From contig CAYXTR010000004.1 in NCBI GenBank assembly GCA_964468185.1, forward strand, positions 1-64,000: a DNA stretch of 64,000 nucleotides, given 5' to 3'. Of this stretch, positions 1 through 8,944 are shown piece by piece. Each line of letters opens with the position of its first letter. The stretch's first letter is position 1. The notes under the pieces were generated by a model. That model saw only the letters and a list, made by a program, of their open reading frames with translations, had not been told where the DNA came from and searched no databases. The DNA comes from JANQFV01 sp964468185. Its GTDB lineage: Bacteria > Planctomycetota > Phycisphaerae > UBA1845 > Fen-1342. The position numbers and the translations under genes are program-made.

Positions 1-104
1 CCGGTTGGGGCTGGGTGGTTGGTGCGGTGCGGTTTCCAGGGGCTTGCGGCCCGGGCTGAAGACCTTCACCCCTTCGGGGTTTGGGAGTGGGGCCGAGGGG
101 CCCG

Positions 105-664
105 GGCTCGGACCACGGAGTTCTTGGCCGCTGCGCGGGTTGGCGGTGTTTATCGGGTCAAGCGCACTGCCGACACGGCAGTGGCACGGGGGCAGTGGCA
201 CGGGCGCCGAGGGACCAAGGGGCCCGGGCTCGGACCACGGGGTTGTTGGCCGCTGCGCGGATTGGCGGTGTTTATCGGGTCAAACGCACTGCCGACACGG
301 CAGTGGCACGGGGGCAGTGGCACGGGCGCCGAGGGACCAAGGGGCCCGGGCTCGGACCACGGGGTTGTTGGCCGCTGCGCGGGTTGGCGGTGTTTATCGG
401 GTCAAACGCACTGCCGACACGGCAGTGGCACAGGCGCCGAGGGACCGAGGGACCGAGGCTCGGACTACGGGGTTGTTGGCCGCTACGCGGAGTGGCGGTG
501 TTTATCGGGTCAAGCGCACTGCCGACACGGCAGTGGCACGGGGGCAGTGGCACGGGCGCCGAGGGACCAAGGGGCCCGGGCTCGGACCACGGGGTTGTTG
601 GCCGCTGCGCGGGTTGGCGGTGTTTATCGGGTCAAACGCACTGCCGACACGGCAGTGGCACGGG
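105..664. repeat. Tandem ~122-bp repeat array with hairpins
   Basis: Five head-to-tail units begin near 124, 246, 368, 476 and 598. The period is 122 bp, except the third unit, which is 108 bp and lacks one 14-bp sub-copy. The last unit stops after its hairpin. Each unit holds the perfect hairpin CACTGCCGACACGGCAGTG (8-bp arms, 3-nt loop) at 165-183, 287-305, 409-427, 517-535 and 639-657. All six frames can be read as long open frames only because the sequence is GC-rich, so I do not call a gene. The array lies 20 bp past the stop of the minus-strand glgB and could end its transcript, but no U-tract follows the hairpins. The function is unknown. Confidence 0.9.
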
Positions 665-682
665 CGGGGGTGGTTGGTCCTG

Positions 683-2731
683 TTATGGGGTTGGGGCGAG
701 GACCAGGGCCACGCGCGCGGGGATGTAGATCTGGATGCTTTGGGGGCGGTCGTCCCAGGGGTGGTCCTGACGGGGATACTTTTCGCCGGTGAGGACTTCG
801 GCGTGGCCGCCGAACCAGAGATCGTCGGTATTGAGGATGGAGGTGTAGTCGTGTGGCAGGGGCATGCCGATGCGGTAATCGGGGTATGACTGGGTCGGGT
901 GGAAATTGAAGATGAAGATCAGCGGACCACGGCGGAAGACGAGCAGTTTGTTGTCCTCGTGGACGTGGAGCAGTTCGTATTCGGACTGGGCGAGGAGGTC
1001 GTACTTGTCATCCAGCGCGAGCATGGCGCGGTCGAAGTTGGCGAGATCGGCATAGCGCAGCAGCGGGTCTTCCATGAGCGACCATTGGCGGCGGGCGTAC
1101 TTGAAGGACCAGTTGTTGCCCTCGCGGGGGAAGTCGATCCACTCCGGGTGGCCGAACTCGTTGCCCATGAAGTTCAGGTAGCCTTCGCCGCCGAGTGCGA
1201 AGGTGATGAGGCGGATCATTTTGTGCAGTGCGACGCCGCGCTCGACGACGAGGCTCTGGCTGCCTTTGGTCATGTGGTAGTAAATGTCGGCGTCCATGAG
1301 GTGCATGGCGATGGTCTTGTCGCCGACGAGGGCCTGATCGTGTGATTCGGCGTAGGCGACGTGCTGCTCGCCGTGGCGGCGGTTGGTGAGCATGTGGTAG
1401 AGGCCGGCCATGTGCCAGTCTTCGTCGCGCTGGTCCTTGAGGAGCTTGATCCAATTGTCGGGAATGCCCATGGCGAGGCGGCAGTCGAAGCCGAGGCCGC
1501 CTTCGGGCACGGGGCGGGCGGTGCCGACCATGCCGGAAACGTCTTCGGCGATAGTGATTGCGTCCGGGCGCAGGTCGTGCGTGAGCTGGTTGGCGAGTTG
1601 GAGGTAGGTGATGGCATCCTCGTCGACGTGGGGCGGGAAGTAGTCATCGTACGAGGCGAAATGGCGGCCGAGGCCGTGGTCGAGATAGAGCATGCTGGTG
1701 ACGCCGTCGAAACGGAAGCCGTCGAAGCGGAATTCGTCGAGCCAGTAGCGGACGTTGCTGAGCAGGAAGCGGAGGACTTCGGTTTTGCTGTAGTCGTAGA
1801 GCAGGGAGTCCCAGGCGGGGTGCTGGCCGCGGCCGCCTTCGTGGAAGTATTGGTATGGGGTGCCGTCGAAGTGGTTGAGGCCTTCGTTGATGTTCTTGAC
1901 GGCGTGGCTGTGGACGAGGTCGAGCAGGACGACGAGTCCGAGGCCGTGGGCGGTGTCGATGAGTTCCTTGAGGTCTTCGGGGGTGCCGAAGCGTGAGGAG
2001 GGAGCGAAGAGGCTGCTGACCTGGTAGCCGAAGGAGCCGTAGTAGGGATGCTCCTGGATGGCCATGATCTGAATGGCGTTGTAGTCAGCGGCGGCGATGC
2101 GGGGGAGGACGTGCTGGGTGAATTCGCGGTAGGTACCGATGCGCTCGTCCGCGGTGGCCATGCCGATGTGGGTTTCGTAGATGCGGAGGTTGCCATCGCG
2201 TGGGGGCGGGTCGTGTTGCCAGGTGTAGGGCGCGGGTGGTTGCCAATACTGGCCGCAGAAGTCGTGGGTGTGCGGGTCGTAGACGGCGCGGTGGATGTAG
2301 GCGGGGATGCGATCGCGGGGGTCGATGGCACTGTGCACGTGGACTTTGATGAGGCTGCCGTGGGTGAGCCTGTCGGCGTAGTGCTCGTCGGGCAGGAACA
2401 GGTGCCAGACGCCGAAATCGTCGCGCTGCATGGGGTGGGCGGAGCGGTTCCAGTTGTTGAAATCGCCGGTAAGGAAGAGGAGGTCGGCTCCGGGTGCCCA
2501 TTCGCGGTACCAGACGCCGGTCTGGCCGTCGTGCTGGCCGCGGGTGAGGCCGAAGTATTGGTGGCCGGTGGCGAAGTTGGGGAGGGAGCCGGCGATGTCG
2601 ATGAGGCGTTGGTTGGTTTGGCGGTAATGGGCGTGGCGAGCGCGCAGGTGGTTGGTGTAGGGCTCGAGATAGGGGTCGAGGGTGATCAGGCCGGTGCCGT
2701 CGATTGGCGTCGGCTGGGGATTGCTGGTCAT
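683..2731 (-). CDS. glgB: 1,4-alpha-glucan branching enzyme (GH13, eukaryote-like type)
   Basis: Makes alpha-1,6 branches in glycogen in the cytoplasm. The 682-residue protein has an N-terminal CBM48-like domain (WYREWAPGA...FLTGDFNNWN), then a GH13 barrel. The catalytic set is visible: the nucleophile Asp in FDGFRFDGVTSM, the acid/base Glu in IAEDVSG and the third Asp in ESHDQALVGDK. The sequence resembles the eukaryotic/GH13_8 branching enzymes more than the E. coli type. The start is ATG at 2731; the frame stays open further upstream to 2896, but that would overlap the MFS gene that precedes it. It probably shares a transcript with the MFS gene, 107 bp upstream. No strong Shine-Dalgarno site is seen. 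Confidence 0.93.
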   Translation of the reverse strand: MTSNPQPTPIDGTGLITLDPYLEPYTNHLRARHAHYRQTNQRLIDIAGSLPNFATGHQYFGLTRGQHDGQTGVWYREWAPGADLLFLTGDFNNWNRSAHPMQRDDFGVWHLFLPDEHYADRLTHGSLIKVHVHSAIDPRDRIPAYIHRAVYDPHTHDFCGQYWQPPAPYTWQHDPPPRDGNLRIYETHIGMATADERIGTYREFTQHVLPRIAAADYNAIQIMAIQEHPYYGSFGYQVSSLFAPSSRFGTPEDLKELIDTAHGLGLVVLLDLVHSHAVKNINEGLNHFDGTPYQYFHEGGRGQHPAWDSLLYDYSKTEVLRFLLSNVRYWLDEFRFDGFRFDGVTSMLYLDHGLGRHFASYDDYFPPHVDEDAITYLQLANQLTHDLRPDAITIAEDVSGMVGTARPVPEGGLGFDCRLAMGIPDNWIKLLKDQRDEDWHMAGLYHMLTNRRHGEQHVAYAESHDQALVGDKTIAMHLMDADIYYHMTKGSQSLVVERGVALHKMIRLITFALGGEGYLNFMGNEFGHPEWIDFPREGNNWSFKYARRQWSLMEDPLLRYADLANFDRAMLALDDKYDLLAQSEYELLHVHEDNKLLVFRRGPLIFIFNFHPTQSYPDYRIGMPLPHDYTSILNTDDLWFGGHAEVLTGEKYPRQDHPWDDRPQSIQIYIPARVALVLAPTP

Positions 2732-2838
2732 GTTGCGGCCCTGGGTAGGAGGATGTTGCTTCTGTGACAGCATGACTCTATGCGGGATGGGTGCGGAGGT
2801 CGAATATTGGGTTTTGTTGGTGGCTTGTTGGTGTCGGG

Positions 2839-4143
2839 TCAGGCGGTGGCGCTGGTTTCGCGAATTCGGCGGCGCATGGCGGTGTGGAGGAGCCACATCT
2901 GGAGGGCGGCGGCGGCGAAGAGCGTGGCGGCGGCGGCGAGGGGCCAGAGGAAGTCGCCGGTGAGTTTATAGAAGCTCATGCCGACGCCCTGGAAGAGGAC
3001 GCCGCGGATGCCGACGAGGGTGGCGTGGACGGCGACGTATTGGGGGACTTTGTTGGGGCGTTTGGCGAGGGCGACGGGGCCGAGGATCCAGCCCATGGTG
3101 ACGCCGGCGAGGCCGAGGCCCCAGACGGCGCTGGCGGCTTTGAGGCCGAGCGGGTCGTTGGCGAAGATGAGGAGGATGGGGTAGCCGGCGAGGATGGCGA
3201 AGGCGATGCCGGAGGTACGGACGGGGCCGAGGCGGTCCATGAGCCAACCCATGGGGAACATCATGGTGAGCATGCCGACTTTCGCGGCGAGGTGTGTGGA
3301 ATGGGCGAAGTCTTCGTAGCCGACGTTGAGGCGGGCGGTGGCGAGGACGGGGAGGAGGGCGTCGCAGAACATGAAGGCGGCGCCGTAGGTCATGAAGGCG
3401 AGTTCGTAGCGGAGGAAGGTGCGGTCGGAGCGGAGGATTTTTCCCATGTGGAGGACGGGGCGGAGGAGACGGCTGAGTTTTCGCTTGCGGGCGGGGGCGA
3501 GGTTGTCGGGGGTGCGGGTGAGGCGGGTGAGCCAGATGAGGATGCCGAGGGCGCAGAGTTCGACGATGGCGGCGGTAGGGAAGTAGACGCGGAAGGCGTC
3601 GGGGTAGCTGTCGATCCACTTGCCGATGAAGTAGACGGAGACGATGCCGCTGCTGTGGGCGGCGAGGCTGAGGATGCCGTACATGCGGCCGCGGATTTGT
3701 TCGCGGTAGAACTGCTGGAGGAGCTTGCCGTTGAGGGGGGCGTAGGCCGCGAGACCGATGGTGGCGATGATCTGGCAGGTGAGGAGTTGCCAGTAGTTCT
3801 GGACGAAGCCGACGCAGCCGTAGGCGAAGGGGGTGGCGAGCCAGAAGAGGAGGATGTAGCGGCGGACGGGGACGCGGCGGAGGATTTCGCCCCAGAAGAT
3901 CGAGAAGATCATGAAGGTGGGCATGGCGGCGGTGATGGCCATGGTTTGCCAGTCGCGGATGGACTCGTCGGACGAGCCGAAGCGGAGGCGGACGAGCATG
4001 GGCATGAGCCAGACGGCGTTGGCGAAGAGGAAGGTGTGGAGGGAGGTGAAGAGGAGGTGGCCGCCGAGGACGAGGGTGAAGCGTGGGCGTGCTTCGGTTG
4101 TGGTGGGCGTATCGGCGGTGTGGATTGCGGCGATTCGGGACAT
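2839..4143 (-). CDS. Major facilitator superfamily transporter
   Basis: A 434-residue inner-membrane protein with about twelve hydrophobic segments in two halves, split by a basic cytoplasmic loop (ARKRKLSRLLRPVLHMGK, near residue 220-240). Short basic loops such as REQIRGRMYG and MDRLGPVRTSG fit the MFS pattern of loops between helices. The N terminus is about 25 residues of soluble sequence. The substrate cannot be told from the sequence. The position directly upstream of glgB suggests a sugar or glycogen-related substrate, but that is only inference from neighbourhood. ATG start at 4143. Confidence 0.82.
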   Translation of the reverse strand: MSRIAAIHTADTPTTTEARPRFTLVLGGHLLFTSLHTFLFANAVWLMPMLVRLRFGSSDESIRDWQTMAITAAMPTFMIFSIFWGEILRRVPVRRYILLFWLATPFAYGCVGFVQNYWQLLTCQIIATIGLAAYAPLNGKLLQQFYREQIRGRMYGILSLAAHSSGIVSVYFIGKWIDSYPDAFRVYFPTAAIVELCALGILIWLTRLTRTPDNLAPARKRKLSRLLRPVLHMGKILRSDRTFLRYELAFMTYGAAFMFCDALLPVLATARLNVGYEDFAHSTHLAAKVGMLTMMFPMGWLMDRLGPVRTSGIAFAILAGYPILLIFANDPLGLKAASAVWGLGLAGVTMGWILGPVALAKRPNKVPQYVAVHATLVGIRGVLFQGVGMSFYKLTGDFLWPLAAAATLFAAAALQMWLLHTAMRRRIRETSATA

Positions 4144-4199
4144 ATTAAAACGCTTCAGTCAGCGTTAGCGGTTTCGGCAGGTGTGCCGGACTTCTTTTC

Positions 4200-4790
4200 C
4201 TACTGCGGGGACGGGTCATCGAACATCAGTCGCCGGAGGCCGGTGGGGTCTGTATGGCCCTGCTCGGCGGCGAGATGGACGTAAGTCTTCAGGATGACGT
4301 CTTCGTCGGATAACTCCAGGGTATCGCGTGCATTGTTAATGCTATCGCCGTCGGGGCCTTCGATCTCGAGGTACCAGCCGAGGCGCGGGAGTTCGTCGAG
4401 TGTGATTTCGCAGGAGCCTAGCCGCCAGGTCTCGCGGCGTTTCTCAAAGAGCACCACGGGGTGATAGCCAAGTTGTTGGAGCATTGCGATGGCGGTCGCG
4501 GCATCGGCGATTTCGGTTTCGAATTCGGCGCGTTGCTTGAGGTCGCCGACGGCCCGCGGGCCTTTGTAGGTCAGCGTCGCGTGAGCCGCGCCGGCTCCCC
4601 CCGCGGGTTGGGCAGCGCGGATGCGGAGGCCGCAGTCCTGGCGGAGCAGGTCATGGTCTGGTGTGTCCAGAATGACGTTGCACTCAAGGACGGAGGCTGT
4701 GTGAGTGGCGTTTTGCTTGACGAGGCGCGCGCGGAGGGCATCCGGGTCTTTCAGGCGGAATTTGAGCTCGATTTCCTGGTTTGCGGTCAT
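4200..4790 (-). CDS. CYTH-domain protein (class IV adenylate cyclase / triphosphatase-like)
   Basis: A 196-residue protein of the CYTH (triphosphate tunnel metalloenzyme) family. The family signature ExExK is at residues 5-9 (EIELK). Further tunnel residues are suggested by LRIR, LTYKGP, RAEFETEI, FEKRRETW, ITLDELPRLGWYLEIEG and ILKTYVHL. The pattern matches the CyaB/thermostable class IV adenylate cyclase group, which includes enzymes making cAMP and others that cleave tri- or thiamine phosphates, so the substrate is not settled. ATG 4790 is chosen because it places ExExK at the N terminus; the open frame reaches 4886. Confidence 0.85.
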   Translation of the reverse strand: MTANQEIELKFRLKDPDALRARLVKQNATHTASVLECNVILDTPDHDLLRQDCGLRIRAAQPAGGAGAAHATLTYKGPRAVGDLKQRAEFETEIADAATAIAMLQQLGYHPVVLFEKRRETWRLGSCEITLDELPRLGWYLEIEGPDGDSINNARDTLELSDEDVILKTYVHLAAEQGHTDPTGLRRLMFDDPSPQ

Positions 4791-4899
4791 GTGGAGCCCA
4801 AGCGGACGGTAGACGCCGGACTGAGAGGTCGGAGCAGCACCGACCGCATGCGTCAGAACGAGATACGGAGCCGGCTTCTGCCCCACGTCGACGGACGAC

Positions 4900-5253
4900 C
4901 TAGCCCTGAAAGCGTGTCAGGTAGAAGAAGAGTCCTGCGGCGAGGGCCAGGGTCAGCGCGGCGGCGTTGAGGAAGAAGCTCTTCCATGAGAGTGCCGAGC
5001 GTTTGTTTCGCTTCTGACCGGCGCTGTTGAGGGCGACGAAGAAGCCGACGGTGCCGACGGCCAAGGACACGAAGAGGGTCAGGCCCAGCGCTGGGAGGTA
5101 AAGCGACTCACTGCTGTAGCTGACCCAGAAGTTCTGAGTGTCGAAGTTTCGAGCGAGCAAACCGACGCCTGCCAAGGAGGTCAGGGCTGCGAAGATGCCC
5201 ATGTAGAGACTCAGGACGGCCTGGGTTTCGTAGTTTCTCAGATTCACGGCCAC
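4900..5253 (-). CDS. Small integral membrane protein, unknown function
   Basis: A 117-residue protein with three likely membrane helices (about residues 12-34, 52-75 and 92-112) and a basic loop (QKRNKRSALSWKS) between the last two. I recognise no family. It begins with GTG at 5253 and lies 109 bp upstream of the CYTH gene on the same strand, so the two may be co-transcribed. The divergent purN starts 150 bp away on the other strand. Confidence 0.6.
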   Translation of the reverse strand: MAVNLRNYETQAVLSLYMGIFAALTSLAGVGLLARNFDTQNFWVSYSSESLYLPALGLTLFVSLAVGTVGFFVALNSAGQKRNKRSALSWKSFFLNAAALTLALAAGLFFYLTRFQG

Positions 5254-5405
5254 AGTCGCGTTCCTTGTGCTGCGTCTGTGCGGAGTTACGTGTGTGGTCC
5301 CGCCGGCGCGGCTCCGCGTCTCGCCGTCGCCTCAGCCGCGGGACATCTTGCCCACGGTATCGGTCTATTGTAGCGTGCTTGTGGAGGCTGCCTACACCTT
5401 GGCGC

Positions 5406-6125
5406 ATGAAGTGTGCGGGGCTGCTGACGGCTGAGGTCGGCCAGCCTAGACGGCCAGAACGGGCGTGTGAAGTTTTGAGAGAGGCGTTCGACGAGCAGCG
5501 AAGATTGCGGCTGGGCGTGTTGATTTCCGGCGGCGGGAGCACGCTGGCGAATCTGATTGCGCGGATTGACGATGGACGTCTGCGGAATGTGGAAATCGCA
5601 GTGGTAATCAGTTCGCGGGGGACGGTGCGGGGTGTCGGAATTGCGCGTTCGGCAGGGCTGCGATTGGAGATTGTGCGGAAGAGGGACTTTTTGTCGGGGG
5701 AGGCGTTTTCGGATGCGATTTCGGCGGTGCTGGATGCGGCGAGCGTGGATCTGGTGGTTTTGGGAGGGTTTCTCTGCTACTGGCATGTACCAGCGCGGTA
5801 TGCGGATCGCACGTTGAACATACATCCGGCGCTATTGCCGGCGTATGGCGGACAGGGATTTCACGGTCGGCATGTGCATGAAGCGGTGCTGGCGGGCGGG
5901 GAGAAGGTCAGCGGGTGTACGGTTCACCTGGTGGATGACCAATACGATCACGGGCCTATCATCGCTCAGACGCGGGTACCGGTGCGGAGTGACGATACGG
6001 CTGAGGCGCTGGCGGGGCGTGTGGGGGAGGCGGAGCGGGAGTTGTATCCGGCGGTGATACAGCGGATCGCGGATAGTGGGTTGCAGTGGCTGGATGGGGT
6101 GCGGCGACCGCAACAGAGCGGTTAA
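5406..6125 (+). CDS. purN: Phosphoribosylglycinamide formyltransferase
   Basis: Transfers a formyl group from 10-formyl-THF to GAR in purine synthesis (cytoplasm). The core is typical: LGVLISGGGSTLANLI (phosphate-binding loop), FLCYWHVPARY, then NIHPALLPAYGGQGFHG with the catalytic Asn and His, and SGCTVHLVDDQYDHGPIIAQ with the catalytic Asp. It is 239 residues with an extra N-terminal stretch of ~35 residues before the usual start. ATG 5406 is the first ATG after the upstream open stretch; a GTG or TTG start nearer to RLRLGVLISG cannot be excluded. Confidence 0.93.
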   Translation: MKCAGLLTAEVGQPRRPERACEVLREAFDEQRRLRLGVLISGGGSTLANLIARIDDGRLRNVEIAVVISSRGTVRGVGIARSAGLRLEIVRKRDFLSGEAFSDAISAVLDAASVDLVVLGGFLCYWHVPARYADRTLNIHPALLPAYGGQGFHGRHVHEAVLAGGEKVSGCTVHLVDDQYDHGPIIAQTRVPVRSDDTAEALAGRVGEAERELYPAVIQRIADSGLQWLDGVRRPQQSG

Positions 6126-6175
6126 CCTGTTGACGTCGCTAGAGTTGCAGAACTGATGCTCCGTCGCGTGCCGGA

Positions 6176-7366
6176 CTACCTGCGGCGACGGGAACGAGTC
6201 GGGTCGGGAACCGGGTTACGGCGATGAGGCGCGTCTGATAATAGACGACGCCATTTCTCTTCCGGGCTGGGTTTTGGGGACGGCGTGTCCTGTGGTGAGG
6301 TTGCCGGTCGGGCTTTGAGGCATAGGTGCATGAGTTGGCGGACGGCGTGACGGATACGGTCGTGGTCGTCCCAGGCGGCGACGAGGGCCTGGAGATATGC
6401 GGCGGTTTCGGTAATGACGTCGAAGCCGTAGGAGCCGGCCTCGGCGCGGAGTTTGCGGGCCATGTCTTCGAGCAGCGTGTAGTCTTCGTTGTCGAGGGCG
6501 AGGGCCATCTCGGCGACACGATCGCGCAGGTCGGCGACGAAGCGGTCGATCAGGGGGGCGATGTCGGGGTCGTCGGCAAGGGTGCTCACGACGGGGGCGT
6601 CGATCAGGGAGGTGATGAGGTTGTGGACGGAGGCGCGGGTCAGCGGTTTGGCGAGATAGCCGGTGCAGCCGGCTTCGGTGCAGGCTTTCTCGAGGTTGCG
6701 GCCGGTCTGAACCGAAAGGCCGATGATGGGGCCGATCCAGCCGGCGTCGCGGAGCCGCTGGACGATCGTGAATCCGTCGTAAGCTTGGCTATCGAGGTCG
6801 ATTACGATCAGGTCGTATTCGCCGGCGGTGGCAGCGCGGAGGCCGCGAACGATGTCGGTGTGGGTTTCCGTCGCAACGTTCAGCGGTCGCGTCAACCGCG
6901 GGAAGAGATCCGGGATGTGACCGGGGTCGGCGATGAGGAGTGTATTGATGCGGCGGGACTGCGGTGCGAACAGGACGAGGTCGATTGGTCGGTCGAATTC
7001 GACTCCGACTTCGTGCAGGGAGCCAGACCCGACCAGGTAGCGGCAACGGGCCACGCGGCCGGACACGTCGTGTGTGCGCCCGAATGGGCTGGTGAGCTTA
7101 ACTGTGCATTTTGACTGCGGATAGATGAACTGTCCGGCGATGCCGCCGAAGCCCTCGCGGCTGATGTTGCGGGCGGCGATGACGTGCTGAACGGTTTCTT
7201 CGTCGCTGGCGGGAATGGAGATGGTGACGGCGGTTGGACGGTAGGAGTAGCGGTCGCTGATGCGCAGGTTGGTTTGGCCGGATGGCTGTGTCAGGCGGTC
7301 GAGGCGATCCAGCCAGGTAGTGACGGTTTGGGGTGCGACACGTAACTGCTTGGTGATGACCGCCAC
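6176..7366 (-). CDS. PilZ - receiver - degenerate HPt-like protein
   Basis: A 396-residue probable cytoplasmic signalling protein. A PilZ domain comes first, with both c-di-GMP motifs: RYSYR (residues 39-43) and NISREG (67-72). A receiver domain follows, with the phospho-acceptor Asp in VIDLDSQAYDG and Lys in YLAKPL. A helical region after it (PLIDRFVADLRDRVAEM...) matches HPt domains, but the phospho-histidine place in the usual AHxLKGxAxxxG motif reads ARKLRAEAGSYG, so His is replaced by Arg. The tail is low complexity and basic. GTG 7366 is preceded by GAAAGGA at good spacing. A paralogue with the same order lies at 20227-21435. Confidence 0.85.
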   Translation of the reverse strand: MAVITKQLRVAPQTVTTWLDRLDRLTQPSGQTNLRISDRYSYRPTAVTISIPASDEETVQHVIAARNISREGFGGIAGQFIYPQSKCTVKLTSPFGRTHDVSGRVARCRYLVGSGSLHEVGVEFDRPIDLVLFAPQSRRINTLLIADPGHIPDLFPRLTRPLNVATETHTDIVRGLRAATAGEYDLIVIDLDSQAYDGFTIVQRLRDAGWIGPIIGLSVQTGRNLEKACTEAGCTGYLAKPLTRASVHNLITSLIDAPVVSTLADDPDIAPLIDRFVADLRDRVAEMALALDNEDYTLLEDMARKLRAEAGSYGFDVITETAAYLQALVAAWDDHDRIRHAVRQLMHLCLKARPATSPQDTPSPKPSPEEKWRRLLSDAPHRRNPVPDPTRSRRRR

Positions 7367-7498
7367 GGGATTCCTTTCAGCAGATTCGGGACCGGTAACG
7401 CACGCAAAGGGTGCGTGAGCGGGGCTACGGAGCGCGCCCACCCATCTCGCTTATCGACGGGTCCGGTACAAGACGTTGAATCGCTGAGGGCGTGTGCG

Positions 7499-7954
7499 TT
7501 ATCCGGCCGAGGGCCGGTCGTGGACGAGGGCGACGAGCAGGTGTCGCGTGAGGGGCTCGCAATTCGACGGCGGGGGATCGTGCGGCATCATCCAGCGGAT
7601 GGAGCGTACAGCCAGCGGCTGCACCTGGTCCTGGTGGAGGCATACGAGGAATGGCCGGACGAGGACGGTCTGCGGTCCGACCGCGTGGTGAAAAACGTCA
7701 AGGGGCAGCGCCGTAGGAAGGTCTACCCCGAGGTCGGCGAGGCAGGCTTGCCGGAGCACTTCGGCAGGGTCGGCATGAACGGTAAGCTGTCGCTTCGGGA
7801 CCATCCAGGGGGCATTTGGCGGCTCGGTGGGCTGCACGAGCAGGTAGCAGCCGTCCGGACGTCGGAGAACGACGCAGACGACGGTTGGTAGGGGGGAACG
7901 TTGACGATTCACGACTTTGCACGGTACAAAGGCTGGACACAGGCGTCCATCCAC
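7499..7954 (-). CDS. Hypothetical protein, possibly a degenerate Nudix fold
   Basis: Up to 151 residues. The strand-rich opening TVVCVVLRRPDGCYLLVQ, then APWMVPKRQLTVHADPAEVLRQACLADLGVDL, follows the order of a Nudix domain. The Nudix box (GX5EX7REUXEEXGU) is not intact: the Gly and the catalytic Glu pair are missing. If the fold is right, it is unlikely to be a metal-dependent hydrolase. The start is uncertain (GTG 7954 or GTG 7912); no clear ribosome site is seen. It is divergent from the epimerase gene, which starts at 7970, so the two share a very short promoter space. Confidence 0.55.
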   Translation of the reverse strand: MDGRLCPAFVPCKVVNRQRSPLPTVVCVVLRRPDGCYLLVQPTEPPNAPWMVPKRQLTVHADPAEVLRQACLADLGVDLPTALPLDVFHHAVGPQTVLVRPFLVCLHQDQVQPLAVRSIRWMMPHDPPPSNCEPLTRHLLVALVHDRPSAG

Positions 7955-7969
7955 CCTCCGGGAGCGAGT

Positions 7970-8905
7970 ATGCGCGTACTAATCACTGGGTCGAGCGGGC
8001 AGATTGGCACAAATCTGGGTTTGGGGCTGCTGGAGCGAGGCGACGAGGTGATTGGCCTGGACGTGCGCGAAAACCCCTGGACCGACCGGATTCCGACGAC
8101 GATCTGCAACCTGCACACCTGTCCAGCCGGGGAGTTGCCCGTTTCGGGGAGATTCGACGTGGTGGTGCACCTGGCGGCGCATGCGAAGGTGTTTGAACTG
8201 GTCGAGCAGCCGGTGCGGGCGATGGAGAACGTGGATACGTGCTTCCGCGTGCTGGAGTATTGTCGCCTGCACTCGACGCCGGTGGTATTTGGCAGTTCGC
8301 GCGAGGTATACGGGGATATTCAGCGGCACGTAACGGAGGAGGGGCATGCCGATTTCGTGGTGGCGGAGAGTCCCTACAGTGCGTCGAAAATCGCTGGTGA
8401 GGCGTTCATTTACTCGTATGCCGAGTGCTACGACCTGCCCTACCTCGTCTTTCGATTCAGCAACGTGTACGGGCGGTTTGACTGTGACATTGAGCGGCTG
8501 GAGCGGGTGATTCCGCTGTTTATTCGGCGGATTGCCTTGGGCGAACCGATCGTCGTATTCGGTCCAGAGAAGGTACTGGATTTCACGTATGTGGACGACT
8601 GTGTAGCAGGCGTGCTGCTGGGGATTGATGCGCTGGTGCAGCGGCGGGTGAATCAGCAGATTATCAACCTGGCTTATGGGCAAGGCTCGACGCTGGTCGA
8701 TCTGGTGAATCTGATCGCGCTGACGCTGCGGAAGGAGCCGAACGCGCGCTACGAGCCGTCGCGTACGGGCGAGGTGACGCGGTATGTCGCCGATATTCGC
8801 AAGGCGCGGGAACTGTTGAGCTACGCGCCGCAGACGCCGCTGACGGCGGGAGTACCCCGGTCGATTCGCTGGCAGCAGGAGCTTGGGGTGTTGCCGGCGG
8901 TTTGA
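7970..8905 (+). CDS. NAD-dependent epimerase/dehydratase (extended SDR)
   Basis: A 311-residue extended short-chain dehydrogenase of the nucleotide-sugar epimerase type. The N terminus has the Rossmann motif GSSGQIG; residue ~60-70 has VVHLAAH; the active site YSASK (Tyr and Lys) is near residue 135; RFSNVYG and FTYVDDC are also typical of UDP-glucose/GDP-mannose type enzymes. ATG 7970 follows GGGAG. It opens a plus-strand operon with lpxK 39 bp downstream, which points to a cell-envelope sugar, but the exact substrate is not known. Confidence 0.88.
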   Translation: MRVLITGSSGQIGTNLGLGLLERGDEVIGLDVRENPWTDRIPTTICNLHTCPAGELPVSGRFDVVVHLAAHAKVFELVEQPVRAMENVDTCFRVLEYCRLHSTPVVFGSSREVYGDIQRHVTEEGHADFVVAESPYSASKIAGEAFIYSYAECYDLPYLVFRFSNVYGRFDCDIERLERVIPLFIRRIALGEPIVVFGPEKVLDFTYVDDCVAGVLLGIDALVQRRVNQQIINLAYGQGSTLVDLVNLIALTLRKEPNARYEPSRTGEVTRYVADIRKARELLSYAPQTPLTAGVPRSIRWQQELGVLPAV

Positions 8906-8944
8906 CGTGGGTGGGCCTGCTGGCGGATTGTGCGGAGGAAATGG

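Noticed and set aside
124..664. CRISPR array
   Set aside because: The units are fully repeated with no unique spacers and there are no cas genes.
5..889. Long open frames across the left-end repeats on both strands
   Set aside because: They exist in all frames because the GC-rich repeat lacks stop codons; the translated sequences are just repeat units and run into antisense glgB.
2791..4284. 497-codon open frame on the plus strand
   Set aside because: Asp/Glu/Gly/Val-rich shadow of the MFS gene on the other strand; no ribosome site or family.
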